Source: Oasisia sp. SBJ-2009
Taxonomy: Eukaryota; Annelida; Polychaeta; Sabellida; Siboglinidae
Length of the DNA stretch: 64,000 nucleotides
Assembly (NCBI GenBank): GCA_964017155.1
Contig: OZ024864.1
Span: 28,731,134-28,795,133, forward strand
Direction: 5' to 3'
Below, piece after piece: positions 62,410 to 64,000 of this stretch (the first letter of the stretch is position 1; every line of letters begins with the position of its first letter). The notes below the pieces were generated by a model. It ran no database searches. It had not been told where the DNA came from and saw only the letters and a list, made by a program, of their open reading frames with translations. Both the position numbers and the translations under genes were made by a program.

Positions 62410-64000
62410 GTGCATGATGCTCGTGGTACATTGTTTACCACTGTCTTCTATCCACGCTTGCAAGATGCTCGCGGTACATTGATTGCCACTGTCTTCTATT
62501 CACGCGTGCATGATGCTCGTGGTACATTTTTTGCCACTGCCTTCTATTCACGCGTGCATGATGCTGGTGGTACATTGTTTGCCATTGCCTTCTATTCACG
62601 CGTGCATGAAGCTAGTGGTACATGGTTTGCCACTGTCTTCTATTCACGCGTACATGAAGCTAGTGGTACATTGTTTGCCAGTGTCTTCTATTCACGCGAG
62701 CATGATGCTCTTGGTACATTGTTTGCCACTGCCTTCTATTCACGCGTGTATTATGCTCGTGGTACTTGGTTTACCACTGCCTTCTATTCACGCGTGCATG
62801 AAGCTAGTGGTACATTGTTTGCCACTGTCTTCTATTCACGCGAGCATGATGCCCGTGGCACATTGTTTGTCACTGTCTTCTATTCACGCGTCCATGATGC
62901 TCGTGGTACATTGTTTGCCACTGCCTTCTGTTCACACATGCATGAATCTCGTGGTACATTGTTTGCCACTGCCTTCTATTCACGCGGGCATGATGCTCGT
63001 GGTACATGGTTTGCCACTGCCTTCTATTCCCGCGTGCATGAAGCTAGTGGTACATGGTTTGCCACTGCCTTCTATTCACGAGTCCATGATGCTAGTGGTA
63101 CATGGCTTGCCACTTCCTTCTAGTCAGGCGTGCATGATGGTCGTGGTATATTGTATGCCACTGCCTTCTATTCACGCGTGCATGATGCTCGTGGTACATT
63201 GTTTGCCACTGCCTTCTATTCACGCGTGCCTGATGCTCGTGGTACATGGATTACCACTGCCTTCTATTCACGCGTGCAAGAAGCTCGTGGTACATGGTTT
63301 GCCACTGCTTTCTATCCACGCGTGCATAATGCTCGTGGTACATGGATTGCCACTGTCTTCTATTCACACGTGCATGATGCTCGTGGTACGTGGTTTGACA
63401 CTGTCTTCTATTCATGCGTGCATGAAGCTAGTGGTACATTGTTTGTAACTGTCTTCTATTCACGCGAGCATGATGCTCGTGGTACATTGTTTGCCACTGC
63501 CTTCTATTCACGCGTACATGAAGCTAGTGGTACATTGTTTGCCAGTGTCTTCTATTCACGCGAGCATTATGCTCTTGGTACATTGTTTGCCACTGCCTTC
63601 TATTCACGCGTGTATTATGCTCGTGGTACTTGGTTTACCACTGCCTTCTATTCACGCGTGCATGAAGCTAGTGGTACATTGTTTGCCACTGTCTTCTATT
63701 CACGCGAGCATGATGCTCGTGGCACATTGTTTGTCACTGTCTTCTATTCACGCGTCCATGATGCTCGTGGTACATTGTTTGCCACTGCCTTCTGTTCACA
63801 CATGCATGAATCTCGTGGTACATTGTTTGCCACTGCCTTCTATTCACGCGGGCATGATGCTCGTGGTACATGGTTTGCCACTGCCTTCTATTCCCGCGTG
63901 CATGAAGCTAGTGGTACATGGTTTGCCACTGCCTTCTATTCACGAGTCCATGATGCTAGTGGTACATGGCTTGCCACTTCCTTCTAGTCAGGCGTGCATG
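62410..64000 (+). repeat. Right-domain HOR, copy H5 (cut by window end)
   Basis: The first 1,591 bp match H4 at offset 3,792, including the left-type patch at about 63.22-63.5 kb. The window ends right after a ctagtcaggcgtgcatg landmark, at the phase where base 1 begins. A private change is gagcattatgctc at about 63,564. Confidence 0.85.

Larger units (their letters stand above)
1..64000 (+). repeat. 48-bp satellite DNA array, about 1,334 head-to-tail monomers
   Basis: Every line of the window reads as the same 48-bp unit; 2290-2337 is an exact consensus copy. Recognisable cores are cacgcgtgcatgatgctcg, tggtacatggtttgcc and actgccttcta. All monomers have the same orientation. The consensus has A7 C13 G12 T16 and three CpGs, and includes an MluI site (acgcgt) and an RsaI site (gtac). 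Monomers differ by a limited set of recurrent substitutions: ttc/tcc before acgcg; gatgctcg/gaagctag/aatgctcg/gatcctag/gatgttcg; acatgg/acattg; actgcc/actgtc. These are reused in different combinations. Window length plus the 32 bp lost in 16 short monomers equals 1,334 x 48. The window starts and ends at the same monomer phase, so the array extends beyond both ends. The family is not recognised. A eukaryotic heterochromatic location is inferred from size and HOR structure, not shown. Confidence 0.97.

Noticed and set aside
1..64000. CRISPR array
   Set aside because: There is no alternation of constant repeat and unique spacer; the whole 48 bp is repeated and variable sites are shared substitutions, not spacers.
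1..64000. Bacterial repeat protein, surface adhesin or VNTR within a gene
   Set aside because: The repeat occupies the full window with no flanking coding sequence, net 1-bp and 5-bp changes are tolerated, and stops recur in every frame.
1..64000. CENP-B box or telomere repeat
   Set aside because: I saw no match to the CENP-B box core (ttcg....a..cggg) or to short telomeric repeats. Centromere function can be neither supported nor excluded from sequence alone.
1..64000. Transposon or rolling-circle element inserted in the array
   Set aside because: The 48-bp phase is continuous and every segment aligns to the monomer; there are no terminal repeats, target-site duplications, poly-A tracts or transposase-like frames.

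Overview
The whole window is one satellite DNA array. From base 1 to base 64,000 it consists only of head-to-tail copies of a 48-bp monomer; positions 2290-2337 are a clean consensus copy. I found no unique sequence, no inverted block, no transposon, no RNA gene and no credible protein gene. The register can be followed arithmetically. All but 16 monomers appear to be 48 bp long. Twelve have lost 1 bp and four have lost 5 bp, and (64,000 + 32)/48 is exactly 1,334 monomers. This, together with the matching phase at the two window ends, shows no other net length change. An uninterrupted satellite of this size with nested higher-order repeats (HORs) points to a eukaryotic heterochromatic region (pericentromere, centromere or subtelomere). 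I do not recognise the family and cannot name the organism. The monomer keeps 3 CpGs per 48 bp, close to expectation from its base composition, which argues against a heavily methylated, CpG-depleted genome.

Left domain (1 to about 39.8 kb). The basic HOR is 2,159 bp: 45 monomers, one of them 47 bp. It occurs as tandem pairs at 209-4515 and 12,872-16,938 and as partial copies near 7.65-9.42 kb and 31.4-32.6 kb. These pairs alternate with a second composite block of about 3.1 kb, whose landmarks are a 43-bp monomer and, 669 bp later, a 47-bp monomer. That block occurs at 9.4-12.5, 21.0-24.1, 24.7-27.8 and 37.0-38.4 kb. A 3,738-bp segment is perfectly tandem at 20,597-24,334 / 24,335-28,072. 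Large duplications of about 7 kb link 0.2-7.7 kb with 12.9-20.1 kb, and part of this is present again at 28.7-31.4 and 33.2-36.3 kb.

Transition (about 39.8-40.5 kb) and right domain (40,535-64,000). Here the organisation changes. A 2,880-bp tandem duplication (60 monomers) is followed by an HOR of about 3,792 bp (79 monomers) starting at 46,186, 49,978, 53,722, 58,618 and 62,410, the last cut by the window end. No length-variant monomer is seen in the last 26 kb. Each right-domain HOR carries a patch of left-domain type, and the third copy carries an islet of diverged monomers (55.9-56.5 kb) related to the transition zone.

Long open reading frames exist in two forward frames and one reverse frame, but only because 48 is divisible by 3 and the consensus lacks stops in those frames. 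They encode 16-residue repeats with no recognisable domain, switch frame at the 47-bp monomers and stop at recurrent variant monomers, so I do not annotate them as genes.
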